NCBI GenBank assembly: GCA_947628615.1
Contig: CANRAO010000007.1
Span: 1 to 64,000 of the forward strand
Length of the DNA stretch: 64,000 nucleotides
Source of the DNA: an uncultured Clostridia bacterium
Lineage (GTDB): Bacteria > Bacillota > Clostridia > Oscillospirales > Ruminococcaceae
Direction: 5' to 3'
This document shows, piece by piece, positions 8,561 through 18,354 of the stretch. Both the position numbers and the translations under genes were made by a program. The notes under the pieces are model-generated. The model saw only the letters and a list, made by a program, of their open reading frames with translations, did no database searches and was not told the origin of the DNA. The stretch's first letter is position 1, and the number at the start of each line of letters is the position of its first letter.

Positions 8561-11212
8561 ATGCTTGATATACTTGAGCAAAACAAAATTGAAAGAAAAG
8601 AAAATATGATAGGGCTGAGTAATGACGAGGCTAAAAGAAGACAAAAGCTATATGGCAAAAACCAGCTTGAAAAACCGAAAAAGCCGAATGTTTTAAAAAT
8701 ATTCGGAAATCAGTTCAGAGATATTCTTGTGATAATACTTTTATGTGCGACAGTTGTATCTGTATTGGTAGGAGAAATATATGACGCATTTACAATTTTA
8801 ATTATAGTTGCACTTAATTCAATAATCGGATTTATTCAGGAATTCAGAACAGAGCGAACGCTTATGTCATTAGAAAAACTCGCGGCACCGACCGCTAAGG
8901 TATACCGTGACGGAAGGCTTATAAAAATACCGTCTGAAGATATAGTTATCGGAGACGTTTTTGAGGTAGAAACAGGCGACAGGATTCCATGTGATGCGTA
9001 TATAAAAGAGCAGAACTATTTAAGCTGTGATGAATCTGTTTTAACGGGTGAATCAAAAGCTGTTTCAAAAAGAGCAAGAGAGAATGAAAATTTCTTTGCG
9101 GAATTGAATTTGCCGTATATGCTGTATATGGGAGGAGTAGTTACCAGAGGCAATGCTGTTGCCGAAGCTACAAGCACAGGCAAGGATACCCAGATGGGTA
9201 AGGTAGGGAGTATGCTTCATTCAATAGAGTCGGGCGAAACACCTCTGCAGGCTAAGTTAAAATCGTTGTCTAAAGTGCTTGCGGTAATTTGTATGGCGGT
9301 TTGCGTTATAGTTACAACTGCCGGAATAATTCGCGGCGAGAATGTTTTTACCATGCTTATGACCGGAATTACAATAGCTATTGCGGCAATTCCGGAGGGG
9401 CTTCCTGCTGCTGTTACTATTGCGCTTGCGCTTGCTGTTTCGAGAATGTTAAAGAAAAATGCACTGGTCAGAAGACTTCACTCGGTTGAAACTTTAGGCT
9501 CGGCAACGGTTATCTGCACAGATAAGACAGGTACTTTAACCGAGAATAAAATGAAGGTATCAGAGCTATCTACTGTTGAAAACGATTTTGAACTAAGAGA
9601 TTCAAACGGCAGCGGAGCATTCTATTTAAAGGGGGAGGATATTAAAGCAGAACCTGTAGCTTTGCCGTCGCTTTATGAAATGTTAAGATGCGGAGTTGCG
9701 TGTAATAATTCAAAAGTATCAATTAAAGAACAGCTTATAGGTAATAATTCAAGGAACCGGAGAAATATTCTGAAAACGTATGAAACGTCAGGAGACCCGT
9801 TAGAGGCAGCAATGAAAATAGCAGGTATGGCGGCGAATATAACTTCGGAGGGCGAAAGTTTTGTAAGGGTTTTTGAAGATCCGTTTGAAAGCGAAAAACG
9901 CAAAATGACCGTAAGAGTAGAAGATAAATCAGGTATTGAAATTGAGTATACCAAAGGTGCTTTAGATGTTATTATAGATAACTGCGAATATTATTTTCAG
10001 GATAGAGAGCTTAAACAGCTTGGAATTACAGAGGTCAAGGCAATAGAGCAAAAGCGAGATGAAATGTCAAAAAAGGGTCTGAGAGTTATTGCTTTTTCTG
10101 AAATTGTAGGAGAAAAACATATTTTTCTCGGCATTATGGGGTTGCTTGATCCTTTGAGACCTGAAATAAAACGTTCTATCGCACTTTGCAAGCGAGCAAA
10201 AATCAAGGTAATTATGCTTACCGGCGATCATAAGCTGACTGCCTGTGAAATTGCCAAGAGAGCAGGAATAATAAAAAGCGAGGACGAGGCTTTAAACGGA
10301 AGTGAAATAGATGAGATGGACGATCAGGAGCTTAGCTTAGCGCTTAAAAAGGTGAGGGTACTGTCGAGAGTAAGCCCCGCACACAAGCTGAGAATAGTGA
10401 GATTATTAAAGGGAAGCGGTGAAATCGTTGCTATGACAGGCGACGGAGTAAACGACGCTCCGGCAATCAAAGAGGCTTCTGTGGGAATAGCAATGGGAAG
10501 CGGAACTGACGTTACAAAGAGCGTAAGCGATATTACTCTTCTGGACGATAATTTCAAGACTATTGTTATGGCAGTAAAAAACGGACGGGGTATATTTCAG
10601 AATATCAGAAAGTTTGTCAGATACCTTTTGTCATGCAATATAGGCGAAGTGTGCGTTATGTTTATAGGAATTTTAATGGGATTGCCTATTGTACTTCTTC
10701 CAGCACAGATACTTCTTGTAAATCTTGTCACCGACGGACTTCCGGCAGTGGCTCTTGGTCTTGAGCCGGTAGACGATGACGTTCTGCATAAGCCCCCGAG
10801 GAAGCCTGATGATAACTTTTTTTCAGGCGGACTGCTGTCAAAAATCATTTTTAGAGGTATATTTATAGGTCTTTGCACTCTGGCGAGTTTCGTTATGGCT
10901 CTTGCACTCGGAGAGGGAGAGCCTGTGGCAAGAACCTGCGCTTTGTTTACGCTTGTATTAAGTCAGCTTGTACACGTTTTTGAATGTAAAAGCGAGGATA
11001 AAAGTCTTTTGAGAATAAAACCTTTTAATAACCTTTTTTTGATTTTTTCTGTTGTTACTTCGTTAATTGTGCTGATTATAGTTATATATATGCCTGCTAT
11101 GTCTGTAATTTTTTCTACCGTTCCTCTTGATCTTAAAATGCTGTTTATTTCAACAGTATGTGCTGTGATGGTACCGCTTTTGTCAATAGTAATTGATAAG
11201 ATAAGTAATTAA
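8561..11212 (+). CDS. P-type calcium-transporting ATPase (P2A, SERCA/PMR1-like)
   Basis: At 883 residues this is a full-length P2-type pump that drives Ca2+ out of the cytoplasm with ATP. The N-terminal cation-ATPase domain (LSNDEAKRRQKLYGKNQLEK), TGES near residue 163, TM4 PEGLP, the phosphorylation site DKTGTLTENKMKV near residue 320, the TGDGVNDAPA hinge near 626, and the TM6 segment NLVTDGLPAVALG are all present. TM4 and TM6 retain the Glu, Asn and Asp that bind calcium in the family. GGAGGT sits four bases before the ATG at 8561, which is preferred over an upstream in-frame ATG at 8531. The gene is monocistronic. Mn2+ transport is a possible alternative. Confidence 0.93.
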   Translation: MLDILEQNKIERKENMIGLSNDEAKRRQKLYGKNQLEKPKKPNVLKIFGNQFRDILVIILLCATVVSVLVGEIYDAFTILIIVALNSIIGFIQEFRTERTLMSLEKLAAPTAKVYRDGRLIKIPSEDIVIGDVFEVETGDRIPCDAYIKEQNYLSCDESVLTGESKAVSKRARENENFFAELNLPYMLYMGGVVTRGNAVAEATSTGKDTQMGKVGSMLHSIESGETPLQAKLKSLSKVLAVICMAVCVIVTTAGIIRGENVFTMLMTGITIAIAAIPEGLPAAVTIALALAVSRMLKKNALVRRLHSVETLGSATVICTDKTGTLTENKMKVSELSTVENDFELRDSNGSGAFYLKGEDIKAEPVALPSLYEMLRCGVACNNSKVSIKEQLIGNNSRNRRNILKTYETSGDPLEAAMKIAGMAANITSEGESFVRVFEDPFESEKRKMTVRVEDKSGIEIEYTKGALDVIIDNCEYYFQDRELKQLGITEVKAIEQKRDEMSKKGLRVIAFSEIVGEKHIFLGIMGLLDPLRPEIKRSIALCKRAKIKVIMLTGDHKLTACEIAKRAGIIKSEDEALNGSEIDEMDDQELSLALKKVRVLSRVSPAHKLRIVRLLKGSGEIVAMTGDGVNDAPAIKEASVGIAMGSGTDVTKSVSDITLLDDNFKTIVMAVKNGRGIFQNIRKFVRYLLSCNIGEVCVMFIGILMGLPIVLLPAQILLVNLVTDGLPAVALGLEPVDDDVLHKPPRKPDDNFFSGGLLSKIIFRGIFIGLCTLASFVMALALGEGEPVARTCALFTLVLSQLVHVFECKSEDKSLLRIKPFNNLFLIFSVVTSLIVLIIVIYMPAMSVIFSTVPLDLKMLFISTVCAVMVPLLSIVIDKISN

Positions 11213-11279
11213 TACATATTTTTAAAGCTGATTTGTTATTCGCTTTTTTATTGAATTAAGTTAATGAAAAGCTATGCGG

Positions 11280-11308
11280 TTGCAAATTAATTAGAAATAT
11301 GTTATACT
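11280..11308 (+). promoter_or_regulatory. Sigma-A promoter of galT
   Basis: TTGCAA (11280-11285) and TATACT (11303-11308) are 17 bases apart. The start would be near 11315, giving a leader of about 96 bases that holds the SD switch described at 11373-11410. Confidence 0.75.
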
Positions 11309-11372
11309 ATGTTCATTATTTAACTGTTGCGGCAATTATATGAAATTTATTGCAAGAAGTATAGTGTATTGG

Positions 11373-11410
11373 AAAGGAAGCCTTTGTATTCCAAAGGCAA
11401 GGTGATTAAT
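11373..11410 (+). promoter_or_regulatory. Three-segment translation leader of galT
   Basis: AAAGGAAG (11373-11380) is followed directly by CCTTTG (11381-11386), TATTC and CAAAGG (11392-11397). CCTTT can pair with AAAGG of the SD or with CAAAGG downstream, but not both. A second weaker SD, AGGTGAT, lies close to the ATG at 11411. The same arrangement, with identical arms and the same 13-base gap to the ATG, precedes secA. Confidence 0.6.
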
Positions 11411-12382
11411 ATGGCAGAGCTTAGATGGCATCCGTTTACTAAGGATTGGGTTATGATAGCTTCAAACAGACAGGCAAGACCGCAAATGCCCAAGGACTAT
11501 TGTCCATTTTGTCCGTCGTTCGGGAATGTTCCCGATTATGAAGTGATGAAATATGATAATGATTTTCCTGCGCTTTCTCAAAACCCGCCTGAGCCGGATG
11601 ATGTTGCAAATGACTTTTTTAAGGTCGATAAAAATTATGGCAAATGTGAGGTCATTCTTTATTCGCCAAGCCATACCGCAACTTTGCCCGAGCTTTCAGA
11701 TGACCATATCGCTAAGTTAGTTGATCTTTGGTGCGAAAGATTTTCTGCAATGGCTAGTGATGAGAAAATCAAGTATGTGTTTATATTTGAAAATAGGGGA
11801 GAGGCTGTGGGCGTTACTATGCCACACCCTCACGGTCAGATGTATGGATATCCCTTCGTTCCTAAGAAAATACAGCTTGAAATTGAATCTGCTAAAGAAC
11901 ATATTGCGGAAAAAGATAAATGTATTTATTGTGATATGCTCGAGCACGAAATAGCAGACGGCAGAAGAATTATTTTTAAGAATAAGTACTTCACTGTGTT
12001 TTTGCCGTTTTTCACTGAATATCCGTATGGCGTCTATATCTTTGCAAATGACCATAAACAGTATATTACCGATTTCAATAAAGACGAAAAGTATGTTCTC
12101 GGTCAGACCATAAAGCAAACTGTCGGTATGATCGATAGCCTATTTGATTTTAAATTTCCCTATATGATGTGTATGCATAACGCTCCCGTCAACAGCGGAG
12201 ACTTTTCAAAGGATTTTCATTTCCATATCGAGTTCTTTCCGCCGATGAGATCGGCTGATAAAATTAAGTTTAACGCTTCTTCTGAAACAGGCGTCTGGGC
12301 GCATTGTAATCCTACCTGCCCTGAGGAAACTTCAAAAGAACTCCGTAAGGCATATGAGAAATATGTTAAGAATAGTAAGTAG
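11411..12382 (+). CDS. galT: Galactose-1-phosphate uridylyltransferase, class I
   Basis: This 323-residue Leloir-pathway enzyme swaps UMP between UDP-glucose and galactose-1-phosphate. The zinc-site CPFCP is near residue 33, the catalytic MPHPHGQMYGYP with the HPH triad is near residue 136, and a later DFHFHIEFFPP segment supplies further metal/substrate histidines. This is the histidine-triad type, not the longer 490-residue GalT2 often found in Firmicutes. An upstream in-frame start at 11327 would lie almost on the promoter, so the ATG at 11411 is used. No galK or galE is adjacent. A related HIT-type nucleotidyltransferase cannot be wholly excluded. Confidence 0.88.
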   Translation: MAELRWHPFTKDWVMIASNRQARPQMPKDYCPFCPSFGNVPDYEVMKYDNDFPALSQNPPEPDDVANDFFKVDKNYGKCEVILYSPSHTATLPELSDDHIAKLVDLWCERFSAMASDEKIKYVFIFENRGEAVGVTMPHPHGQMYGYPFVPKKIQLEIESAKEHIAEKDKCIYCDMLEHEIADGRRIIFKNKYFTVFLPFFTEYPYGVYIFANDHKQYITDFNKDEKYVLGQTIKQTVGMIDSLFDFKFPYMMCMHNAPVNSGDFSKDFHFHIEFFPPMRSADKIKFNASSETGVWAHCNPTCPEETSKELRKAYEKYVKNSK

Positions 12383-12390
12383 TTATTATG

Positions 12391-12418
12391 GCTGTGCTTC
12401 AATTTTTTGTGGCACAGC
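12391..12418 (+). terminator. Terminator after galT
   Basis: GCTGTGC pairs with GCACAGC across a 14-base loop, followed by TTTTCTGCGTTTTTTG. It begins eight bases after the galT stop codon. Confidence 0.65.
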
Positions 12419-12992
12419 TTTTCTGCGTTTTTTGAATAATTACGTCTGTTGGTATTCATGTGAAAATTTGCAGGACAAATTTGTATAGAATGTAAACAAT
12501 TTCTAAACTTTTATTTTTTGAGGTTCCGTTTTATTATAAAAAATAATATTTTTGTGCAAATAGTAAGAATTATCTCCTGAATTTGCTCTAATTTGACCAA
12601 ATTGTATGTATAAATAATGAATTTGTTATAATAATTGGAACTTTGTAGGCTCTTTTTGGTATAAAATTGCCCTTAAATCTAGTTTTTTCGGCATTTTTTT
12701 GCTTTTTTCTTAAAAAAATTTGTGGAAAAATTGTATTCTATGGTGTTGACAAAGTTATTTTGCAGTGTTATAATTGTGGTATGTTAAGCACTGTATGGTG
12801 TTTTCGTTTCATGAAATCTGTAAAGTTTATACTTCATCCCAACATCCCCGTAAGTGTGAATTTTCGGAATTTCAAATTTGAACAAAGAAGGAGGGTCATT
12901 GTTTACTGCCCATAAGGCGGTAAAACATCATAAGCTTTTTGCTTATTAAACAATATTTTAGGAATATTTTTGAAGAAAAGAGGAATTGAAAA
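12419..12992 (+). other. Long AT-rich intergenic region and leader before the LRR gene
   Basis: Of these 574 bases, the first 320 or so are AT-rich with no gene I can support. The second part holds the promoter at 12746-12774 and a 5' leader of about 210 bases. In the leader, AAGGAGGG (about 12889-12896) is followed by a 16-codon TTG-started reading frame (12900-12950) and a hairpin pairing TGTTTACTGCC with GGCGGTAAAACA. A second small repeat AAGC-tttt-GCTT lies downstream. The true gene start has its own SD, AGAGGAA. Confidence 0.6.
12746..12774 (+). promoter_or_regulatory. Consensus sigma-A promoter of the LRR surface protein gene
   Basis: TTGACA (12746-12751) and TATAAT (12769-12774) are exactly 17 bases apart. 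Transcription should start near 12781. Confidence 0.88.
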
Positions 12993-15900
12993 ATGAGATT
13001 CAAAAGAATTTTGTCGTTGTTAGCTTCTGCTGCAATGCTCGTTTCAGCATTGTGCGGCGCAATGACAATCACAGCGTCCGCTGCTACTACAACTGGACGT
13101 GCCGGCAACGGCGTCAGGTTTGAACTTGACACCACTGCCAAAACGCTTCGAATTTACAAGAGCACTGAAGACAGCGCAGGTGTTATGACCGACTACGAAA
13201 GTGCTAACGGTTCTGTTTGGAGCGGTCAGAAGGGTAACATTCAAACAGTAACTATTGAAGACGGTATTACTCATATAGGTGCTAATGCTTTTAATGGTAT
13301 TACCGCTATGAAGTCGGTAAGTATACCTGAGTCAGTTACTTCTATTGGCGACAGCGCTTTTTATGGATGTAACAACACTTCGCTGACAATTACTTTGCCA
13401 AGTAAACTCGAATCTATCGGTAATTCGGCGTTCTATAACAACAAGGTAAAAACTTTTGTTATTCCGGCATCTGTAAAAACTATCGGAAACAGCGCTTTCT
13501 ATGGCGGTTCTACTACAACTTCTATTACATTTGAACCCGAAAGCCAATTGACAAGTATCGGTGAAAATTGTTTCTATAACAATAACAATACAGCCCTTAC
13601 TTCAATTGCTCTTCCTGATAGCGTAACATCTATCGGAGCAGGAGCTTTCCAAGGATGTAATAAGTTGACAGGATTTACACTTCCGAGCAAAATTGAAGCC
13701 GTTAATGATAAGACATTTATGTCTTGTACAAAGTTGGCTACAATCAGCATACCGGCTTCAGTTAAGACAATCGGTATGCAGGCATTCTCAGGTTGTACAG
13801 CTCTTACAAGCGTTGAATTCGCTGAGGATTCTGCTTTGACATCTATCGGAAGTCAGGCATTCTATAACTGTAACAATGCTGGATTTACAAAAATCACATT
13901 GCCGAAAACTTTAACGGAAATCGGCGAAAAGGCTTTCCAAAGCTGTAATAAACTTGAATCAATTGAAATCCCTGCAAATGTAACAACAATTGGAGCAAAC
14001 GCTTTCCAGTCTTGTTCAAAGCTCGCAACTGTTACATTTGAAGCACCAAGTAAACTGGAAGCTATTCCTGATTATGCGTTTGCATCATGTTCAGTTTTGG
14101 CAACTATTTCATTGCCAAGCTCAGTTAAATCAATCGGTGCTTACGCATTCCAGAACTGTTCGGCAATTAAAACTATTTCAATCCCTGCCGCAGTAACATC
14201 AATCGGAAATTATGCTTATTCAGGCTGCGGAGCTACATCTCTTTCATTTACAGCTGGCAGTTTGACAACTATCGGTGATTACGCATTCCAGAACTGTAAA
14301 ATTACAAGCATTACAATCCCTAGCACAGTAACAACATTAGGACAGAGAGCTTTCTATGGCTGTTCAGCTGCTACTAGCTTGACGATTTCAAGTGCTATGA
14401 CTAGTATCCCGGATTATGCATTCTATGGTTGTTCTGCAATCAGATCAATGAAAATTCCGGCATCTGTTGAGTCTATCGGAACCTATGCTTTCTATAATTG
14501 TACAGGTATTACCGAACTTACAATTCCTGAAACAGTAAAAACTATCGGAACCTATGCTTTTTCAAATTTGGGTATTACATCACTTACTGTTCCGGGTCAC
14601 CTTGGCGAGGTACCAAACAATGCGTTCTATAACTGTAAAAAACTTGCTGACCTGACATTAGAAGAAGGAATAACAAGGATTGGCAGTTCTGCATTTTACG
14701 GATGTGATGTTCTTAACAGTATTTCATGGGCTGATACTGTAGATACAATTGACACTTACGCATTTGGAAGCTGTAAAGGTCTTCAGGCTGTATCTATTCC
14801 GTCAAAGGTTAAGAATATCGGCGACAGTGCATTCAGCGGATGCTCAAGTCTTTTCTTAGTTTCATTGCCTGCAGGCTTGGAATCCATAAGCGGAGGTGCA
14901 TTCGGAAGCTGTACTAGCCTTGAATCCATTAAAATTCCTAGCGGTACTATTGGAAGAAGCGCATTCAACGGATGTACAAAATTGAAAAATGTTACATTCG
15001 GTGCAGTTACTTCAATCGACGATAACGCTTTCCAAGGATGCGTTGAGCTGGAATCAATAACAATTCCTAACCGTCTTGATAAATTTGGAGACGCTGTATT
15101 CCAGGATTGTGCAAAATTAACAGAAATTAATACTGCAAGCACAGGAAGCACAGGATCTACCAGCTATTCATCAGATAATGGAGTTTTATATTCAGGCAGC
15201 GGTAGTAACACAACCTTAGTATTATATCCGCTTGCAAAAGAGGATACATCTTATACTCTGAAAGATTATACATCAGTAATCCGTAAGCACGCATTTGCTA
15301 TAACAGGATACGGTACAAGCAAGATAACTCCTCACCTGGAAACTCTTAATGGTAGTAGATATGGCACTCTTTCAAAAATTGAAGATAGTGCATTTGAAAA
15401 ATTAACAACTCTTAAAACTGTTGATATAAACGTATATCAAAGCAGCAGTGCTCAAACTGAAATCGGTTCTTCGGCATTTTCAGGTTGTACAAATCTTGAA
15501 ACATTTACATATAAACACGGTACCCTTAATAAGCAATATATTAAGAGCTTAGGAAACAATGCTTTTAGCGGTTGTGCAAAGCTGAATATATCAACTTTTG
15601 AAGAAGGTTTGGAAAGCATAGGAAGTACTGCATTTAAGGGCTGTAACGCTATTACATCTATGACGATTCCTGATTCTGTAAAAGGTAGTATTTATCAGGC
15701 TTTCCAGAACTGTACAGGTTTGGAATCTGTAGTAGTCGGAAGCGGTGTAACTTCTATGGGCTATGCATTTGACGGCTGTACATCACTTACATCTGTTAAG
15801 CTCCCTAAGAATTTGACAGGTGATACAAGCGGTGCATTCAGAGGATGTACATCACTTACACATGTAGATCTGCCTTCAACATTAACGGGTGTAGCTAACT

Positions 15901-18098
15901 ATCTGTTCCAAAATTGTGAAAAGCTAACAGGAGATATTGTTCTTCCTGCAGGTATAACAAGTATAAATAACAATTGCTTTGCAGGATGTACTGACCCTGA
16001 TCTTAACATATACATTATGGGTACAGTAACTTATATTAACTCATCTTCATATAGTAATGCATTCAAGGATTTCAAAGGAACTATATACACATATTCACAG
16101 AAAACTTATGATTTAGCAACTCAGGCAGCTACAACAGCAAAGGAAATTAAATTATTAGCTGACTTTGACGAACTTAATTCGCTTATAACTGAAGCTAAGG
16201 CTGTAATTTCAAAGAACTATACATCAGCATCATATGCACTTGTTTTGGCAAGAATGGCAGCAGCAGAGAACCTGCTTTCTGATATGGATATTAAGCAGAG
16301 AACTATTGACAGTGCTGCAGCATCATTGAAGACAGCACTTGACAGTTTAGTACAAGCAACTGATGAGAACTTGTTCAACAAGCTTCAGGATAGAATTGCA
16401 GAAGCAAACGCACTTATTGAAACTGACTACACAACAGCTACATACACTGCATTAACAAGTGCAGTTACAGCAGCAGAGAAGCTCACAATCAATTCACTTA
16501 TCACAGAGATTGAGGCTGAGATACCTAAGGTAGAGTCAGCAATCAACGGTCTGAAACCGGCATATACCGACCCAGCAAACGCACCTAATCTTGAAGATAT
16601 ATATATTTATGCTAACGATGACCAGACAGAAGAAGATGATGAATTACCTGAGTTTAACACAGTTGTTGCAGAGGGTGTAGCAGATGAATCAATGGACGGA
16701 GCTACATCTGTCAAATTCACAATTGACTGTGCATCAGATACGAACTTCAACCCATATTGCTACATTTTCTTCAGAATAACATTTGGTGAAAATGTTACAG
16801 AAAAGAACCAAGCAGGAAATTCAGGTTATACGAATGGATGCAAGGGACATGTAGTAACAATATCACTTACTAAGCCAATTGAAGCAGGTCAAGAATACAA
16901 GATCACAGCAAGAACCATGAGCTGGTGGAACAACTGTGCAGACTATGTATATCAAATCGTAAAGGCAGAGATGATTAAGGGAAGTTCTACTGTAGCAATT
17001 CTCGGATATGATCCTAAGTCAGATCTGAAGGCAGCAATTGAGAAGGCAGAAGCAGTAGACCAAAGCGCTCTTACAGAGGAGCAGGCAGCTACACTTCAGT
17101 CAGCAATTGACTCTGCACAGGCAGTATGCGACGAAGCATTCCCACTTCCAAGCGCAATGGAGGCAGCAATAAATGCAATTAACGAGATTACTGATAGTCT
17201 GACGCCTCCTGTTGAAATCGACAAGACAGCACTTGAGAACGCATTAGCTGAAGCTGAGAAGGTTGATACAAGCAAATACACAGAAGATACACTAGCAGCA
17301 TTGACAGATGCAGTTGACGCAGCTAAGGCAGTTTTAGAGAATGAAAGTGCAACTCAGGAAGATATTGACAATGCTGCAAAGGCAGTTACTGATGCAATTA
17401 GTAATCTTGTAGAAGTTCCGGGTGACAATAAAGAACTCAGCAGTGAAGTTGCTGAAGCTGAGAAGATGGACACAACCGGATACACAAAGGAGACTGCTGA
17501 TGCATTAGCAAAAGCAATCGAGGCAGCAAAGGCAGTTCTGTCAAACGAGAAAGCAACACAAACAGAAATTGACAATGCATTAAAGGCAGTCAAGGACGCA
17601 GTTGCAGGATTGAAGAAACAGGAAGAGCCTTCCAAGTCAGATCAGAAACCTGGCGACAACAGCAGTGTAAACAACAATAATAATTCTACTACAGTTGCAA
17701 CAACAACGGCTACGACAGCACCTACAACAAGAGATCCTAAGCTTGTAGCAAAGGATAGAGATGCGGCACAGAAGGCAATGAACCAGGCTAAGATCACAAA
17801 GCTTAAGGTTAAGGCAAAGGCAAATAAGAAGATAACTGTAAAGTGGAACAAGGTAAAGGGAGCAAAGGGTTACCAGGTACAGGTATCTTCAAATAAGAAG
17901 TTCAAGAAGAGCAAGATATTAGTAAACAAGAAGTCAGTAACAAAGAAGAATATTACAATCAAGAACAAGAAGTTCAAGAAGGGCAAGACATATTACGTAA
18001 GAGTAAGAGCATATGCAACTTACAAGGATACAAACGGCGTTACACGCAAAGTAACAAGTAAGTGGAATAAGAAGCTCAGAAAAGTTAAAATTAAGTAA
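12993..18098 (+). CDS. BspA-type leucine-rich repeat surface protein, 1701 residues
   Basis: A signal peptide (MRFKRILSLLASAAMLVSAL to about residue 30) leads into about 40 LRR_5 (BspA) repeats over residues 60-1020, with the recurring pattern SIPxSVTSIGxxAFxxC. Two FIVAR-like helical units follow (about 1050-1190), then a beta-rich Trp-containing domain (about 1195-1335), three more FIVAR units (EAEKVDTSKYT and similar, about 1345-1540), a Thr/Asn linker, and a lysine-rich FN3-like module (about 1600-1701). There is no LPXTG motif, so sortase attachment is unlikely; the basic C-terminus may bind wall polymers. BspA proteins mediate adhesion to host matrix or other bacteria. Codon use becomes AT-rich and very regular in the second half, which suggests domain shuffling. 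Confidence 0.92.
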   Translation: MRFKRILSLLASAAMLVSALCGAMTITASAATTTGRAGNGVRFELDTTAKTLRIYKSTEDSAGVMTDYESANGSVWSGQKGNIQTVTIEDGITHIGANAFNGITAMKSVSIPESVTSIGDSAFYGCNNTSLTITLPSKLESIGNSAFYNNKVKTFVIPASVKTIGNSAFYGGSTTTSITFEPESQLTSIGENCFYNNNNTALTSIALPDSVTSIGAGAFQGCNKLTGFTLPSKIEAVNDKTFMSCTKLATISIPASVKTIGMQAFSGCTALTSVEFAEDSALTSIGSQAFYNCNNAGFTKITLPKTLTEIGEKAFQSCNKLESIEIPANVTTIGANAFQSCSKLATVTFEAPSKLEAIPDYAFASCSVLATISLPSSVKSIGAYAFQNCSAIKTISIPAAVTSIGNYAYSGCGATSLSFTAGSLTTIGDYAFQNCKITSITIPSTVTTLGQRAFYGCSAATSLTISSAMTSIPDYAFYGCSAIRSMKIPASVESIGTYAFYNCTGITELTIPETVKTIGTYAFSNLGITSLTVPGHLGEVPNNAFYNCKKLADLTLEEGITRIGSSAFYGCDVLNSISWADTVDTIDTYAFGSCKGLQAVSIPSKVKNIGDSAFSGCSSLFLVSLPAGLESISGGAFGSCTSLESIKIPSGTIGRSAFNGCTKLKNVTFGAVTSIDDNAFQGCVELESITIPNRLDKFGDAVFQDCAKLTEINTASTGSTGSTSYSSDNGVLYSGSGSNTTLVLYPLAKEDTSYTLKDYTSVIRKHAFAITGYGTSKITPHLETLNGSRYGTLSKIEDSAFEKLTTLKTVDINVYQSSSAQTEIGSSAFSGCTNLETFTYKHGTLNKQYIKSLGNNAFSGCAKLNISTFEEGLESIGSTAFKGCNAITSMTIPDSVKGSIYQAFQNCTGLESVVVGSGVTSMGYAFDGCTSLTSVKLPKNLTGDTSGAFRGCTSLTHVDLPSTLTGVANYLFQNCEKLTGDIVLPAGITSINNNCFAGCTDPDLNIYIMGTVTYINSSSYSNAFKDFKGTIYTYSQKTYDLATQAATTAKEIKLLADFDELNSLITEAKAVISKNYTSASYALVLARMAAAENLLSDMDIKQRTIDSAAASLKTALDSLVQATDENLFNKLQDRIAEANALIETDYTTATYTALTSAVTAAEKLTINSLITEIEAEIPKVESAINGLKPAYTDPANAPNLEDIYIYANDDQTEEDDELPEFNTVVAEGVADESMDGATSVKFTIDCASDTNFNPYCYIFFRITFGENVTEKNQAGNSGYTNGCKGHVVTISLTKPIEAGQEYKITARTMSWWNNCADYVYQIVKAEMIKGSSTVAILGYDPKSDLKAAIEKAEAVDQSALTEEQAATLQSAIDSAQAVCDEAFPLPSAMEAAINAINEITDSLTPPVEIDKTALENALAEAEKVDTSKYTEDTLAALTDAVDAAKAVLENESATQEDIDNAAKAVTDAISNLVEVPGDNKELSSEVAEAEKMDTTGYTKETADALAKAIEAAKAVLSNEKATQTEIDNALKAVKDAVAGLKKQEEPSKSDQKPGDNSSVNNNNNSTTVATTTATTAPTTRDPKLVAKDRDAAQKAMNQAKITKLKVKAKANKKITVKWNKVKGAKGYQVQVSSNKKFKKSKILVNKKSVTKKNITIKNKKFKKGKTYYVRVRAYATYKDTNGVTRKVTSKWNKKLRKVKIK

Positions 18099-18149
18099 TA
18101 TGGTTTTAAGATAATTACTCTTATATAATATTAATCTCCATATGAACAT

Positions 18150-18179
18150 CAACGCCTGAGCATTAGTGTTCAGGCGTTG
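18150..18179 (+). terminator. Terminator after the LRR gene
   Basis: CAACGCCTGA pairs with TCAGGCGTTG around a ten-base loop, 50 bases after the stop. The T-rich tail is weak (AATTATAT). Confidence 0.65.
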
Positions 18180-18268
18180 AATTATATAAGGCTTAGTTAA
18201 AGCAGTTGAATAAGTAGAAATATTTAACACATATTAAACAGGACTTCTAATTTATTCCTGATATATAG

Positions 18269-18317
18269 TCCGAAAGGACAAAACCCCCGACCTACTGTAA
18301 AAGTTTGTCGGGGGTTT
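18269..18317 (+). terminator. Small GNRA hairpin followed by a strong terminator
   Basis: GTCC-gaaa-GGAC (18269-18280) is followed at once by AAACCCCCGAC pairing with GTCGGGGGTTT (18281-18317) across a 15-base loop. The second stem is very stable. Together with the hairpin at 18150 this gives two termination signals in the 357-base gap between the LRR and ABC importer genes; the rest of the gap holds only the promoter at 18355. Confidence 0.75.
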
Positions 18318-18354
18318 ACTTTATTAAAGAGATAATATTTAATATGGGGAAATC

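Noticed and set aside
13332..18098. Opposite-strand frames across the LRR gene
   Set aside because: Several long frames are by-products of the repetitive, regular codon pattern of the repeats and have no SD or promoter.
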